Assembly: GCF_005671395.1 (NCBI RefSeq)
Contig: NZ_CP040428.1
Coordinates: 3,224,001-3,288,000, forward strand
From: Jejubacter calystegiae
GTDB lineage: Bacteria > Pseudomonadota > Gammaproteobacteria > Enterobacterales > Enterobacteriaceae
Length of the DNA: 64,000 nucleotides
Reading direction: 5' to 3'
Positions 55,701 to 63,636 of this stretch are shown here, piece by piece. The notes beneath the pieces are model-generated. The model saw nothing but the letters and a program-made list of their open reading frames with translations, was not told where the DNA came from and did no database searches. The position numbers were made by a program, and so were the translations under genes. Position 1 is the first letter of the stretch, and every line of letters begins with the position of its first letter.

Positions 55701-56773
55701 AGCGCCTTAAGGCGTGGGTAGAGTTCGTCCATAACCCGATCGAACTGGGCACGGCGATAGCGGGGATGCAGGGCGGAAAGCTTGATGGAAATTCCCGGAC
55801 CTTCATAGATACCACGACCATTAGAGGCCTTGCCGATAGCGTGGATCGCCTGCTGGTACGACAGCATATAGGCGTCGGCATCGGCAGCGGTCAGGGCTGC
55901 CTCGCCCAGCATATCGTAGGAGTAGCGGAAGCCTTTATCTTCCAGACGGCGGGCATTGGCCAGCGCTTCGGCGATGGTTTCGCCGGTGACGAACTGCTCG
56001 CCCATCAGGCGCATCGCCATATCCACACCTTTGCGGATCAGCGGTTCACCGCTCTTGCCGATAATACGGTTCAGGGAGCGGGAGAGATTGGCTTCATTAT
56101 GTGTTGAAACCAGTCGCCCGGTCAGCAGCAGTCCCCAGGTAGCGGCATTGACGAACAGCGACGGACTGCGGCCTACGTGCGACTGCCAGTTACCGTTACT
56201 GATTTTGTCGCGGATCAACGCGTCTCGGGTGCCTTTATCGGGAATACGCAGCAGTGCTTCGGCCAGGCACATCAGTGCCACCCCCTCCTGGGAGGAGAGT
56301 GAGAATTCCTGTAACAGCCCCTGTACCATACCGGCACGGCCGCCTGCAGTTTTCTGATTACGCAGCTTGTTGGCCAATTGATGGGCGAGGGTATGGGCCT
56401 TCTGGGCCACATCGGCAGGCAGACGGGCCTGCTCAAGGATCATCGGTACGGCATCGGTTTCCGGGCGGCGCCAGGCGGCAGTAATGGCGGCGCAGCTGAC
56501 GCTTTGAGGCAGGATCTGTTCGGCAAACTCCAGAAACGGCTGGGGTGTTTCATCGACCGGGGCGCTGGCGTCGTCGACATCGCTATTATTGGCGGCGCCA
56601 GCCAGTAATGCAGGCAGTTCGGGCAGCTCCTCATTATTTTCCAGGCGCTGCAGGTAATTAAAGATAGCCTGCTTAATTAGCCAGTGTGGTGTCCGATCGA
56701 TTCGCGAGGCTGCGGTTTTAATCCGCTCGCGGGTCTCTTCATCCAGTTTTACCCCCATTGTGGTGCTGGCCAT
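52799..56773 (-). CDS. putA: Trifunctional proline dehydrogenase/P5C dehydrogenase/repressor
   Basis: A 1324-residue protein nearly collinear with E. coli PutA (1320). ATG 56773 gives MASTTMGVKLDEETRERIKT, the ribbon-helix-helix DNA-binding domain (residues 1-47). A proline dehydrogenase barrel follows (GPGISIKLSALHPRYRRAQF; RLMIRLVKGAYWDSEI). The aldehyde dehydrogenase part has CISPWNFPLAIFTGQ, TGSTEVATLLQRN and catalytic Cys in GQRCSALRVL. It oxidises proline to glutamate on the membrane, and represses put genes when proline is low. Divergent from putP. Confidence 0.96.
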   Translation of the reverse strand: MASTTMGVKLDEETRERIKTAASRIDRTPHWLIKQAIFNYLQRLENNEELPELPALLAGAANNSDVDDASAPVDETPQPFLEFAEQILPQSVSCAAITAAWRRPETDAVPMILEQARLPADVAQKAHTLAHQLANKLRNQKTAGGRAGMVQGLLQEFSLSSQEGVALMCLAEALLRIPDKGTRDALIRDKISNGNWQSHVGRSPSLFVNAATWGLLLTGRLVSTHNEANLSRSLNRIIGKSGEPLIRKGVDMAMRLMGEQFVTGETIAEALANARRLEDKGFRYSYDMLGEAALTAADADAYMLSYQQAIHAIGKASNGRGIYEGPGISIKLSALHPRYRRAQFDRVMDELYPRLKALTLLARQYDIGINIDAEEANRLEISLDLLEKLCFEPELEGWNGIGFVIQAYQKRCPFVIDYLIDLATRSRRRLMIRLVKGAYWDSEIKQAQVEGLEGYPVYTRKVYTDVSYLACARKLLSVPNLIYPQFATHNAHSLAAIYHLAGQNYYPGQYEFQCLHGMGEPLYEQVVGKISDGKLNRPCRIYAPVGTHETLLAYLVRRLLENGANTSFVNRIADSTLSIDDLVADPVVAVDKLSAREGMPGLPHPKIPLPRDLYGEDRANSLGLDLDNEHRLASLSSALLNSASQKWQALPILEQEVKVHESELQAVINPAEPTDIVGYVREARDEEVEQALDTAVNQADIWFATPPAERAAILERAAILMEDQMQPLIGILVREAGKTFSNAIAEVREAVDFLRYYAGQVSHDFDNETHRPLGPVVCISPWNFPLAIFTGQVAAALAAGNCVLAKPAEQTPLIAARGIELLLEAGVPPGVVQLLPGRGETVGARLTSDDRVRGVMFTGSTEVATLLQRNIASRLDPQGRPTPLIAETGGLNAMIVDSSALTEQVVQDVISSAFDSAGQRCSALRVLCLQEEVADHTLKMLKGAMAECRMGNPGRLTTDIGPVIDSEAKQNIERHIQTMRAKGRRVFQAAQENSQDVREWQSGTFVPPTLIELESFDEMKREVFGPVLHVVRYSRAKLSALVQQINDAGYGLTLGVHTRIDETIAQVTSQAHVGNMYVNRNMVGAVVGVQPFGGEGLSGTGPKAGGPLYLYRLLSSRPEEAVLTTLARHDRMYPANMHLKAALQEAHNALTDWAGERPEFRALCQRYAEQAQSGSLRALPGPTGERNTWTLMPRTRVLCVADNEEDALIQLAAVTAVGSRALWPDEPMQRELAKRLPQSVSQRIDFATADKLFSQTFDATIFHGDSDQLRKLCEFVAARDGAIVTVQGFAHGETNLLLERLYVERSLSVNTAAAGGNASLMTIG

Positions 56774-56840
56774 GCCTGTACTCCTGTCTCTGCTCGTTAG
56801 GGTCTGTGAAAAAATATTGCTACCCGGCAATATCTATTAT

Positions 56841-57017
56841 GTTGCAACTTTGTGCAACCACGTTAAATGTGACGGAGATAGCAACACTGAAAGAGAGCAA
56901 ATTGTTAATGACAGATGCGGATTTATTTTTTTCTGGATTTACCCGAAGGGGCGGTGTTTACTGACGCGCTTAACATTTTTTATGGGTGCAACCCGTAAAA
57001 GTGTGAGCCAGTGCAAC
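56841..57017. promoter_or_regulatory. PutA operator half-sites in putA-putP interval
   Basis: Four GTTGCA-type half-sites are visible: GTTGCA at 56841-56846 and TGCAAC at 56853-56858, 56987-56992 and 57012-57017. GTTGCA is the known PutA ribbon-helix-helix recognition core. They lie in the 423-base interval between divergent putA and putP, as in E. coli. The rest of the interval has no gene. Confidence 0.75.
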
Positions 57018-57196
57018 CTATAAGAAAACTTAAGCTGAACCAGGGGCCGGCATGTGTAACTGATATGTTAAAGCATTTGTAAACACAGAACGCTTACGGC
57101 AGGATGGATCGCCGCGAGTGAAACGACAAACGAGACCCGCCACGTTCCGGCGGTGTCAACCTGGGGTTTTACCCGGAAACAACATCGGAGAACCGA

Positions 57197-58708
57197 ATGA
57201 ATATTAGTACACCGATGCTGGTGACTTTCCTGATTTATATCTTTGGCATGATATTGATTGGTTTTATCGCCTGGCGTTCTACAAATAACTTTGACGACTA
57301 TATTCTGGGCGGCCGTAGCCTCGGCAGCCTGGTCACGGCGCTTTCCGCAGGCGCTTCTGATATGAGCGGTTGGCTACTGATGGGGCTGCCTGGGGCAATA
57401 TTTATCGCCGGAATTTCGGAGAGCTGGATAGCGATTGGCCTTGCCCTTGGCGCATGGCTGAACTGGAAACTGGTGGCCGGACGGTTGCGTGTCCAGACTG
57501 AGGCCAATGATAACGCGCTGACGCTACCAGACTATTTCACCAGTCGCTTTGCCGATAACAGCCGCCTGCTGAGGATTATCTCGGCGCTGGTTATCCTTGT
57601 CTTCTTCACTATCTACTGCGCTTCCGGCATTGTGGCCGGCGCTCGCCTGTTTGAGAGCACCTTCGGCATGGATTACGCCACCGCGCTGTGGGCCGGAGCG
57701 GCGGCAACCATTATCTACACTTTTGTGGGCGGCTTCCTGGCGGTGAGCTGGACCGATACCATTCAGGCAGCGCTGATGTTCTTCGCGCTGATCCTGACGC
57801 CGGTGGTGGTGCTGTTCACCGTGGGCGGCTTTGGCGATGCGCTGGAGGTGATTAAACAGAAAAGCATCGAGAACATTGATATGTTCAAGGGGCTGAATAT
57901 CGTTGCGATTATTTCGCTGCTGGGCTGGGGACTGGGCTATTTTGGACAGCCGCATATCCTGGCGCGCTTTATGGCGGCGGATTCGCACCACACCATTGTG
58001 AATGCGCGTCGTATTGGCATGACCTGGATGATTCTCTGCTTGTTGGGGACGGTGTCCGTAGGTTTCTTCGGCATTGCCTACTTTGCCGATAACCCGCAGC
58101 TGGCCGCGGCCGTCAATGACAACAGCGAACGCATCTTTATTGAACTGGCCCAGATACTGTTTAACCCCTGGATTGCCGGTATCCTGATGTCGGCGATTCT
58201 GGCGGCGGTAATGTCTACCCTGAGCTGTCAGTTACTGGTCTGCTCCAGCGCGATTACCGAAGATCTCTACAAGGCTTTCCTGCGTAAAGGGGCCAGCCAG
58301 CGTGAACTGGTATGGGTTGGACGTCTGATGGTACTGCTGGTGGCGCTGGTGGCTATCGCTATGGCGGCTGATCCCAATAACCGGGTACTGGGGCTGGTGA
58401 GTTACGCCTGGGCCGGATTCGGCGCCGCCTTTGGGCCGGTGGTGATTCTGTCGCTGTTCTGGTCGCGAATGACCCGTAACGGTGCGCTGGTCGGTATGGT
58501 AATTGGTGCCGTGACCGTAGTGGTCTGGAAACAGTTTGAATGGCTGGATCTGTACGAAATTATTCCGGGCTTCCTGTTCGCCACCCTGGGTATTGTCGTG
58601 GTCAGCCTGATGGGCAAAGCGCCATCCCGTGACGTGGTTGAGCGTTTTAATAAGGCAGAACAGCACTTCCGGGATATTCCTGCAGCTAAGTTACAGCAGG
58701 CCGAGTAA
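57197..58708 (+). CDS. putP: Sodium/proline symporter
   Basis: A 503-residue, 13-span SSS transporter. It has DYILGGRSLGSLVTALSAGA, SDMSGWLLMGLPGAIF (sodium and proline site), GGFLAVSWTDTIQAALMFFA, and the C-terminal GALVGMVIGAVTVVVWKQFE. This is the PutP pattern and length. It supplies proline to PutA. CGGAGAA precedes the ATG. Confidence 0.96.
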   Translation: MNISTPMLVTFLIYIFGMILIGFIAWRSTNNFDDYILGGRSLGSLVTALSAGASDMSGWLLMGLPGAIFIAGISESWIAIGLALGAWLNWKLVAGRLRVQTEANDNALTLPDYFTSRFADNSRLLRIISALVILVFFTIYCASGIVAGARLFESTFGMDYATALWAGAAATIIYTFVGGFLAVSWTDTIQAALMFFALILTPVVVLFTVGGFGDALEVIKQKSIENIDMFKGLNIVAIISLLGWGLGYFGQPHILARFMAADSHHTIVNARRIGMTWMILCLLGTVSVGFFGIAYFADNPQLAAAVNDNSERIFIELAQILFNPWIAGILMSAILAAVMSTLSCQLLVCSSAITEDLYKAFLRKGASQRELVWVGRLMVLLVALVAIAMAADPNNRVLGLVSYAWAGFGAAFGPVVILSLFWSRMTRNGALVGMVIGAVTVVVWKQFEWLDLYEIIPGFLFATLGIVVVSLMGKAPSRDVVERFNKAEQHFRDIPAAKLQQAE

Positions 58709-58715
58709 TCTCTTC

Positions 58716-58746
58716 AGACTGCCCCTGCCGGGGCAGTCTTCATTTT
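58716..58746 (+). terminator. putP terminator
   Basis: AGACTGCCCC (58716-58725) pairs with GGGGCAGTCT (58730-58739), loop TGCC, followed by TCATTTT. Confidence 0.85.
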
Positions 58747-58944
58747 CCTCTCACGTTACGTCATATCGTGGCGCAATGAGATAGCCCGCCCGAATATTAT
58801 CTATCAGAATTTCCTGTTGTTTAAAAAATAACCAGAACGATATTTATCAAATAATATGTTGCAATATTGATAATATTTAGTGTAAGAAAAGAGAAGAGCG
58901 GTAGTTCCCGGCAGTGAAAGCCTTTTTCACAATGGAGATCGCGA

Positions 58945-59292
58945 ATGGTAGCGTCCAGAACTGGACATCCGAAAACAGCAATCCGCACTCCCCAGCTGGC
59001 AGGCATTGCCACCGGCAACGTCCTCTTCACCGCTCAATATCCCTTCACGACACATTCAGTCATTACCGATGCGGCATCCGCCTCATGGCGGCGGTGTCGC
59101 CTCTCCTCAACCGGCAATTATTGGCTTAAAAGGGAGCCAACCTTCTTTGTTTGTGCGCATGATCGCGCCTGTGAGCAGGCGCGGGTAGTGAAACCAACCA
59201 GTCAAGGTGCCATCCATGGGAAGACAAAAAGCAGTGATCAAAGCTCGTCGCGAAGCCAGACGTTTGCTGAGGCGGGACTCACGCAGCCATAA
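58945..59292 (+). CDS. Possible leader peptide ORF before phoH
   Basis: ATG 58945 has a well-spaced GGAGA (58934-58938). The frame would give 115 residues, running 77 bases into phoH in another frame. The product is low in clear fold signals and no family is recognised. It could be a leader ORF in the long phoH 5' region or a chance frame. The surrounding 507 bases from putP to phoH hold the putP terminator and presumably the phoH promoter. Confidence 0.25.
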   Translation: MVASRTGHPKTAIRTPQLAGIATGNVLFTAQYPFTTHSVITDAASASWRRCRLSSTGNYWLKREPTFFVCAHDRACEQARVVKPTSQGAIHGKTKSSDQSSSRSQTFAEAGLTQP

Positions 59293-60004
59293 ACAGCGTG
59301 AAGAAGAGTCGGTCACCTCGCTTGTGCAGATGAGCGGCGTGGAATCTATTGGCATGGCCAGGGACAGCAGGGATAATTCGCCTATTGAGGCGCGTAATGC
59401 CGCGCAGGAGCGCTATCTGAAAGCTATCGAGCGCAAAAAGCTTATCTTTGCCACCGGCGAGGCCGGATGCGGCAAAACCTTTATCAGTGCGGCTAAAGCC
59501 GCGGAGGCCCTGATTCATAAAGATATCGAGAGAATCATCGTCACCCGACCGGTACTACAGGCTGACGAAGACCTGGGCTTTCTGCCTGGCGATATCGGAG
59601 AGAAGTTCGCGCCCTATTTCCGACCGGTTTATGACATCCTGGTACGGCGCCTGGGCGCTTCTTTTATGCAGTACTGCCTGCGTCCGGAAATCGGTAAGGT
59701 AGAGATCGCCCCCTTTGCCTATATGCGTGGCCGCACTTTTGAGAATGCGGTGGTGATTCTGGATGAGGCACAGAACGTAACTGCATCCCAGATGAAGATG
59801 TTCCTGACTCGCCTGGGAGAGAACGTCACGGTTATCGTCAATGGTGATATCACCCAGTGCGATCTGCCAGCCGGAGTGTTCTCCGGGCTGGAAGACGCGC
59901 TGCGGCGCTTTAGCGACGATGAGATGGTCAGCGTTATTCGCTTCACCAAAGAGGACTGCGTACGCTCTGATCTTTGCCAGCGCGCGCTCAACGCTTACGC
60001 TTAA
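59216..60004 (+). CDS. phoH: PhoH family ATPase
   Basis: A 262-residue cytosolic P-loop protein matching E. coli PhoH. ATG 59216 gives MGRQKAVIKARREARRLLRR, with AAGGTG upstream. Walker A GEAGCGKTF at residues 81-89, RPVLQADEDLGFLPGD, Walker B VVILDEAQN near residue 178, GENVTVIVNGDITQCDLP. Phosphate-starvation-induced in E. coli; RNA-related role is inferred for the family. The efeUOB genes found between putP and phoH in E. coli are absent. Confidence 0.94.
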   Translation: MGRQKAVIKARREARRLLRRDSRSHKQREEESVTSLVQMSGVESIGMARDSRDNSPIEARNAAQERYLKAIERKKLIFATGEAGCGKTFISAAKAAEALIHKDIERIIVTRPVLQADEDLGFLPGDIGEKFAPYFRPVYDILVRRLGASFMQYCLRPEIGKVEIAPFAYMRGRTFENAVVILDEAQNVTASQMKMFLTRLGENVTVIVNGDITQCDLPAGVFSGLEDALRRFSDDEMVSVIRFTKEDCVRSDLCQRALNAYA

Positions 60005-60022
60005 CCTGAAACTAATCGCGAC

Positions 60023-60049
60023 AGGCCCGGTACACGCTGCCGGGCCTTT
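60023..60049 (+). terminator. phoH terminator
   Basis: AGGCCCGG (60023-60030) pairs with CCGGGCCT (60040-60047), 9-base loop, then TT. Confidence 0.75.
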
Positions 60050-60124
60050 GCGTTAATGTCCGTCAGGTTGTGGTAGGGAAGGGGAGCGGCTTGCCGATAA
60101 AATAGTCCTGCATATGGTTGACGT

Positions 60125-60310
60125 CTATCCGTTACAGCCGTTTCTGATACTCCTCGCTTCGACGAATTCGGCGACCAACTGCATCTTCTGCTTGCCGGCG
60201 ATTTGAACCGGCAGGATAGTGGATGAACCTGCACGTAATACAGGAACCGCGACGGCAGTCATAACCAGAATAATGAGAAATCGTTTGGCGCTGGTGTAAA
60301 GGGCTTTCAT
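60125..60310 (-). CDS. Small hypothetical secreted or anchored protein
   Basis: A possible 61-residue product with a Lys/Arg start and hydrophobic stretch (RFLIILVMTAVAVPVLRAG) like a signal peptide, followed by a short polar end (ILPVQIAGKQKMQLVAEFVE). No family recognised and no ribosome site of note. It may be the remnant of a larger gene. Confidence 0.3.
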   Translation of the reverse strand: MKALYTSAKRFLIILVMTAVAVPVLRAGSSTILPVQIAGKQKMQLVAEFVEARSIRNGCNG

Positions 60311-60506
60311 GGATTGTATTAATTATCCAGAAATTCGCTAACAGCCAGACGATTAGTCGCAGTAATAGTGAGGATTATCCAAACAGCACTGAAAGAGGAA
60401 ACGTCTATAGGATGAACATAACGGGTGTCGGTAGAGGCGAGCCAGATGAGGTTTTTCGCTTTTCCTGCCGGTTAAACTCTGGCCGGGATTTTGTGCAGCA
60501 GATATG

Positions 60507-60742
60507 AAAAAGCCCTGGTGTTAATCTGAACTCTCTCATTAAATATGGCGGTGAGGGAGGGATTGACTCGCTGCGCTCGCCCTTCGGGCAGTCTCCTCGC
60601 GGGCTCGTCTCCTGTCCAACGGGCTTCGCCCGTTGTCGAACCCAGTCGAGGGTTCTCACCCTCCCGGGTTGTGCGACATAGACGAAAAAGCCCGGGGGTT
60701 AACCCGGGCTCTCTCTTTAAATATGGCGGTGAGGGAGGGATT
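60507..60742 (-). repeat. 178-bp-period repeat of tRNA-Ser 3' end and trailer
   Basis: The block AAAAAGCCC...AATATGGCGGTGAGGGAGGGATT occurs at 60685-60742 and again, diverged in the terminator arm, at 60507-60564. All aligned points are exactly 178 bases apart. The distal copy includes the last 21 bases of the tRNA-Ser gene. Between the copies are small hairpins such as AACGGGC/GCCCGTT. Similar trailer repeats of 178 bp that reuse the tRNA 3' end are known downstream of E. coli tyrT. Confidence 0.75.
60684..60710 (-). terminator. tRNA-Ser terminator
   Basis: AGCCCGGG (60689-60696) pairs with CCCGGGCT (60703-60710). On the minus strand the stem is followed by TTTTT. It lies 13 bases beyond the tRNA 3' end. 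Confidence 0.85.
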
Positions 60743-60811
60743 CGAACCCTCGATACGTTGCCGTATACACACTTTCCAGGCGTGCTCCTTCAGCCTCTCG
60801 GACACCTCACC
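60724..60811 (-). tRNA. serX: tRNA-Ser(GGA)
   Basis: An 88-base gene including encoded CCA. The acceptor arm GGTGAGG pairs with CCTCACC; anticodon GGA (plus-strand TCC at 60775-60777) sits in CTGGAAA; the long variable arm TATACGGCAACGTATC is class II serine type; T loop GTTCGAATC. It reads UCC/UCU codons. Nearly identical to the E. coli serW/serX product; its position downstream of phoH fits serX. Confidence 0.97.
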
Positions 60812-60852
60812 AAATTGTCTCGCCAGCCGCCTGTAACGGCTAACGGGGCGCT

Positions 60853-60881
60853 ACTATAGGGAGTCAGCCAGATATGGTCAA
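60853..60881 (-). promoter_or_regulatory. tRNA-Ser promoter
   Basis: On the minus strand, TTGACC (60876-60881) and TATAGT (60853-60858) are 17 bases apart. A GC-rich GCGCCCCG discriminator follows, as in stringently controlled stable RNA promoters. Confidence 0.85.
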
Positions 60882-61300
60882 GCACATTTTTTTCGTTCCG
60901 CATTGTTTTGGTTAAGGGATGAACAACTGAAGACCGGGGGCTTCGGAGAACGTCTCCTGGCGGAGCTTTAACTATCTGATGACAAGCCGTATATCGCTTT
61001 GTGAATCAAAGAACCAATATCATATTAACAGGTGCAGGTAACAGCGTATAGCGGAAATGATAAGTGTGATTAATGATTTCTTTAAAAGGAAGCATCCGTC
61101 CTAAATATTCATCATGCCTCCATACGTAGTATTCAGTCTCTTGTGATAGTCGGATAGTTTTTTCTTGCATTACTATGGTATTAAGATCATTGACGAGAGA
61201 TTAATGAGAAAAAATGAGAATTATGAGGTTGTTATTTTTCCCTTATCCTTTATATAAGAAGTTCTGAAAGGAACAGACATTGCTTTTGTAGGATGGCGAC
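60882..61300. other. Intergenic region before Tad locus
   Basis: About 420 bases turning AT-rich towards the pilus locus. I see no gene or clear hairpin. It marks the junction between conserved core and the accessory pilus cluster. Confidence 0.45.
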
Positions 61301-61888
61301 ATGAATGGATTAAAATTTAATGAAGGAAAAACTTTTCTTCTTGACAAAAATGTAATGTTTTTGCCCTCCAAAAGGCGACTGGTATCGAAAGATAATCGAG
61401 TAGTGGAACTGACAGAGAACAATTATCGATTTCTTTCTTTACTTCTTACCGGTGAGACAGATAAGCAAGCCATCATTGATTTTGTCTGGCAGGAGCAAAA
61501 TGGGTCGGTGAGTGAAAGCAGCTATTACGGTCAATTATACTTGTTACGTAAAGCGCTTACGGCATGCGGGCTGGCAGAGTCATTGATTAAAACGATACCG
61601 CGTAAAGGGGTGAGATATACGGGGACTGTAAAGGAAGTGGTCATCGACAGTAATACGACAGATGAGAAGGAGGTTAGTGAAACGTTGTCCGGAGCAGTAG
61701 AGGCTGAATCCGGGCAAGAAGAGCTTCACGGAAAAGCTGAAGCTGGGGATCGGCCTGCTTCAGAACAACGTGCCAGTGTCGAATGGTACCAAAGCCGCAG
61801 CTGGAATGCCTTCGTCTCCGTATTAGCCGTTATTGCCGTATGTTGGATCACGACGCTGATTTTTGTGTTCCTCTTTTTACTGAAATGA
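61301..61888 (+). CDS. ToxR/CadC-like winged-helix regulator with C-terminal membrane anchor
   Basis: A 195-residue protein. Residues about 18-110 form an OmpR-type winged helix (LTENNYRFLSLLL, then SSYYGQLYLLRKALTACGL and TIPRKGVRYTG). A Glu/Ser-rich acidic linker spans 115-160. One membrane span ends the protein (about 168-194, FVSVLAVIAVCWITTLIFVF), leaving only LLK outside. Thus there is almost no periplasmic sensor. It directly precedes flp and is the likely regulator of the pilus locus. Confidence 0.82.
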   Translation: MNGLKFNEGKTFLLDKNVMFLPSKRRLVSKDNRVVELTENNYRFLSLLLTGETDKQAIIDFVWQEQNGSVSESSYYGQLYLLRKALTACGLAESLIKTIPRKGVRYTGTVKEVVIDSNTTDEKEVSETLSGAVEAESGQEELHGKAEAGDRPASEQRASVEWYQSRSWNAFVSVLAVIAVCWITTLIFVFLFLLK

Positions 61889-62030
61889 AAATAAATGAAC
61901 AGTATTGATATTCTTAATGAGGACTCATCCTGGATAGAAAAGTAACCTTCACCCGTCAATTCGATATATACGATTGATAAATATTCTCTGGATTTTATAT
62001 TAGTAACTTTTATATTTTTAAGGACTCATT

Positions 62031-62240
62031 ATGTCAAAATGGTTTTCTGGTATGACTGCCAATGTTAAAAACTTTTCTGAAAATGAGCAGGGTGTTACTG
62101 CAATTGAATACGCCCTGATTGCTGTCGCTATGGCTACGCTGTTGGCTGCAGTACTTGGCGATCAGACTTCCGGTTTCCTGGGAGCGCTGAATGATACCTT
62201 TGAGGCTATCAAAAATGCGATTCTGAGCGTTACGCTTTAA
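62031..62240 (+). CDS. flp: Flp/Fap type IVb pilin
   Basis: A 69-residue prepilin. The leader is residues 1-21, cut after Gly21 (ENEQG/VTAIEYALIA), giving the type IVb signature with Glu5 and Tyr6 of the mature chain. A single hydrophobic helix of about 20 residues follows. It is the major subunit of the Tad adherence pilus. AAGGA lies at 62020-62024. Confidence 0.93.
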   Translation: MSKWFSGMTANVKNFSENEQGVTAIEYALIAVAMATLLAAVLGDQTSGFLGALNDTFEAIKNAILSVTL

Positions 62241-62250
62241 TCGTTGCCCT

Positions 62251-62277
62251 GTAAGCCCTGCTACTGGCAGGGCTTAC
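62251..62277 (+). terminator. Stem-loop between flp and prepilin peptidase
   Basis: GTAAGCCCTGC (62251-62261) pairs with GCAGGGCTTAC (62267-62277), loop TACTG; no T run. Such hairpins after pilin genes favour high pilin mRNA relative to assembly genes. Confidence 0.75.
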
Positions 62278-62307
62278 GTTGCGGCAGGCAAATTTAAGGA
62301 TGAGCTT

Positions 62308-62754
62308 GTGATTAGTTCTTATCAATATGGAATTTTATTCCTCGTGACCTTACTATGTCTGGTGATCAGTTGGAACGATCTGTATAAAAGAACGATACAT
62401 AATAAGTATGTGCTATGTATTGTTTTGCTCGCCGCTATCTATGGGGTTTTACCTGGAAGAGAGATAAATGCTGTCGCCGCTGGCCTGTCGCTACTGGCTG
62501 GTTTTTTCCTGTTTTATGCGCATTTCATTGGTGCGGGAGATGTGAAGATTTTCTCTGCGCTGGTGCTGTTTGTTCCCCAGCAGCAGTTTTTTTCTTTTTT
62601 ATTTCTGACGACGCTGTATGGCGTCGCGGTTGTGGCAATCGGTTTTGTTGGGTTCCGGAAACAAATGGAGGCAACAGGCGTGCCTTATGGCGTGGCAATT
62701 TCGTTGTCTTTTATTTGTTGTATGTTTTTTTCAGCTTCTGGGTATATTCAATGA
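62308..62754 (+). CDS. tadV: Prepilin peptidase, TadV/CpaA
   Basis: A 148-residue membrane protease. Catalytic Asp pair: D24 in SWNDLYKRTIHNKY and D78 in GAGDVK. About four to five spans. The likely start is GTG 62308 with AAGGA upstream. It removes the Flp leader. The stop overlaps the next start as ATGA. Confidence 0.88.
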   Translation: MISSYQYGILFLVTLLCLVISWNDLYKRTIHNKYVLCIVLLAAIYGVLPGREINAVAAGLSLLAGFFLFYAHFIGAGDVKIFSALVLFVPQQQFFSFLFLTTLYGVAVVAIGFVGFRKQMEATGVPYGVAISLSFICCMFFSASGYIQ

Positions 62755-63590
62755 ATCAAAGAATTTTGCTTTTTTTATCCGTGATTATCATCATCGTTGG
62801 CATTGTAGGCCTCATCAGATCAAATGATGAAGACGTGTCGGAAACGCCTCAGACAGTATCAAAAAACATCATTATTGCTGAAGCAGTTTATGATCTTCTC
62901 CCAGGGGATATCATTGATGATAATGCTTTTAAGATTAAATCTCAGCTGATATCCGAAGATCACGATATCAGAGATCTCAGCGCCATAAATGGTAATCTGC
63001 AGGGATATCTGGTCAAAAACAAAATTGGGCGTGGTGAGAATATTCTATTGGCCGCACTGGAACGGCCCGGTTCTGAGGGATTTATCAAAAGAAGTATGCA
63101 GCTTGGTGACGTACCCTATCTTTTTCCGGTGAAGAAAAATGATAATGAGTATTTACTCTCAGCGCTTAACGCTGGTGCTAAGGTTGCTATTTATCTGAGA
63201 GTGGTTGAGATTGAAAAGAATAAAAGTCCTGCAGCAGGTTTAGTTCTTGAGAGCAGCGTCAGCGGAAAAGATATTAAGAAATATGTCGTAAATCGAGTTT
63301 TTGACAATTTGCCTGTTATCGCGACCACCGTATCCGTGCCGGATCCAAAGGCATCGCGGGATCCGCTCTCGACGAGTAATAAAGAAATCGTTGGTTATAT
63401 CACGATTAAGCTCAGTCAGGATCAGTTGGTTAAATTAAAAACAGTCGAGAATGCCGGCGAGCTTTTTGTGGCGCCAGCGGGGACTGAAGGTCGCTATGTA
63501 AATGGCAAGGTCAGTATGGACGATGTGCTGCCCCAATTCAGAACGGTTAAGGAAATCCGAGGTAATGGGAAATCAGCAGCGAAAAAATAA
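62751..63590 (+). CDS. rcpC: Flp pilus assembly protein RcpC/CpaB
   Basis: A 279-residue protein; ATG 62751 is from the ATGA overlap. One N-terminal span (ILLFLSVIIIIVGIVGLI) anchors it in the inner membrane. A SAF-like domain follows (NIIIAEAVYDLLPGDIIDDN and YLVKNKIGRGENILLAAL), with a beta-rich C-terminus (GAKVAIYLRVVEI). CpaB/RcpC is a periplasmic part of the Tad secretion channel working with the RcpA secretin. Confidence 0.85.
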   Translation: MNQRILLFLSVIIIIVGIVGLIRSNDEDVSETPQTVSKNIIIAEAVYDLLPGDIIDDNAFKIKSQLISEDHDIRDLSAINGNLQGYLVKNKIGRGENILLAALERPGSEGFIKRSMQLGDVPYLFPVKKNDNEYLLSALNAGAKVAIYLRVVEIEKNKSPAAGLVLESSVSGKDIKKYVVNRVFDNLPVIATTVSVPDPKASRDPLSTSNKEIVGYITIKLSQDQLVKLKTVENAGELFVAPAGTEGRYVNGKVSMDDVLPQFRTVKEIRGNGKSAAKK

Positions 63591-63636
63591 TCAGATAAAA
63601 ATTGACAACCTTTACTTAACAGGATCGGGAGATAAC

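Noticed and set aside
60545..60859. A 104-residue plus-strand frame across the tRNA-Ser region
   Set aside because: It reads the antisense of the tRNA and its trailer; such frames are common annotation artefacts near serine tRNAs.
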